Shown one piece after another: positions 63,758 through 64,000 of a stretch of DNA of 64,000 nt (position 1 is its first letter; each line of letters opens with the position of its first letter). The stretch comes from Dictyostelium firmibasis. Its lineage: Eukaryota > Evosea > Eumycetozoa > Dictyosteliales > Dictyosteliaceae. The position numbers were made by a program, and so were the translations under genes. The DNA lies in the NCBI GenBank assembly GCA_036169595.1, contig CM069767.1, positions 823,501-887,500 of the forward strand. Direction: 5' to 3'. The notes beneath the pieces are model-generated. The model was not told where the DNA came from. It worked only from the letters and a program-made list of their open reading frames with translations, and searched no databases.

Positions 63758-64000
63758 ATGAAAAATAAAATAAAATAAAATAAAATAAAATAAAGTAAAA
63801 TAAAATAAAGTAAAATAAAATAAAATAAAATAAAATAAAATAAAATAAAAAAAAAAAAAACAGTTTTTAATTTTTAACATACTCGAGTTATTTTATAATT
63901 TTCATATTTTCTTTTTTTTTTTTTTTTTCTAAAAAAATTTTGTTAATATTTGTTTGTCCAGACTTTATGGCAACATAATTTTTTAATTTTTTTTAATTTT
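63758..64000. repeat. (AAAAT)n pentamer run and A/T-rich window end
   Basis: About 18 AAAAT/AAAGT units at 63761-63850 directly after the zinc-finger stop, then A/T tracts to the window end. No gene signal. Confidence 0.85.

Overview
The window is nuclear DNA of a dictyostelid amoeba, almost certainly Dictyostelium discoideum. Intergenic DNA and introns are nearly pure A/T with long homopolymers. Introns are short (about 80-310 bp, one of about 510 bp), mostly open with GTAAGT-like donors and close with TAG. Coding exons are visibly richer in G/C, stops are nearly always TAA, and many proteins carry poly-Asn, poly-Gln or Asp/Glu runs. Several genes are typical dictyostelid ones: a SCAR-complex PIR121, ComC-like EGF membrane proteins, an SH2-LRR protein and a CBM49-like secreted protein. 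No rRNA, tRNA, CRISPR array or intact transposon was seen. Layout, left to right: 3' end of arginyl-tRNA synthetase (+); pirA (+); a giant secreted Ser/Thr/Gly repeat protein (+, about 2,700 aa, with a reading-frame break near its start); two tandem ComC-like EGF membrane proteins (-), the second a shortened paralogue; an Asn-rich protein (-); a tiny possible tail-anchored protein (-); mitochondrial Hsp10 (+), whose first coding exon is only the ATG; an unknown internally duplicated protein (-); BMS1 (+); a DMT/EamA-like membrane protein (+); CAF-1 large subunit (+); WDR24 of GATOR2 (-), with a 440-bp AAT array in an intron; a secreted CBM49-like protein (-); an SH2/LRR protein, probably LrrB (-); MICU1 (+); prefoldin subunit 1 (-); ecdysoneless/ECD (-); a Kar5/GEX1/Brambleberry karyogamy protein (+); a patch of gene relics with at least two decayed reading frames; a 1,430-aa type I membrane protein (+); a small SAP-like protein (-); a Pro/Asn-rich protein (-); a 2.5-kb gene-poor stretch; and a putative GATA-like zinc-finger protein (+). 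There is no operon-like logic, but themes recur: cell-surface and extracellular proteins (repeat protein, EGF proteins, CBM49-like protein, 1,430-aa receptor-like protein), conserved housekeeping factors, and signalling or actin regulators. The points most worth checking are the repeat protein and its frame break, the near-identical C-termini of the EGF pair, the karyogamy protein, the multi-lesion pseudogene, the degenerate second SH2 domain, and the start-codon-only exon of Hsp10. All exon joins were read by eye from splice consensus and phase. No database search was possible.
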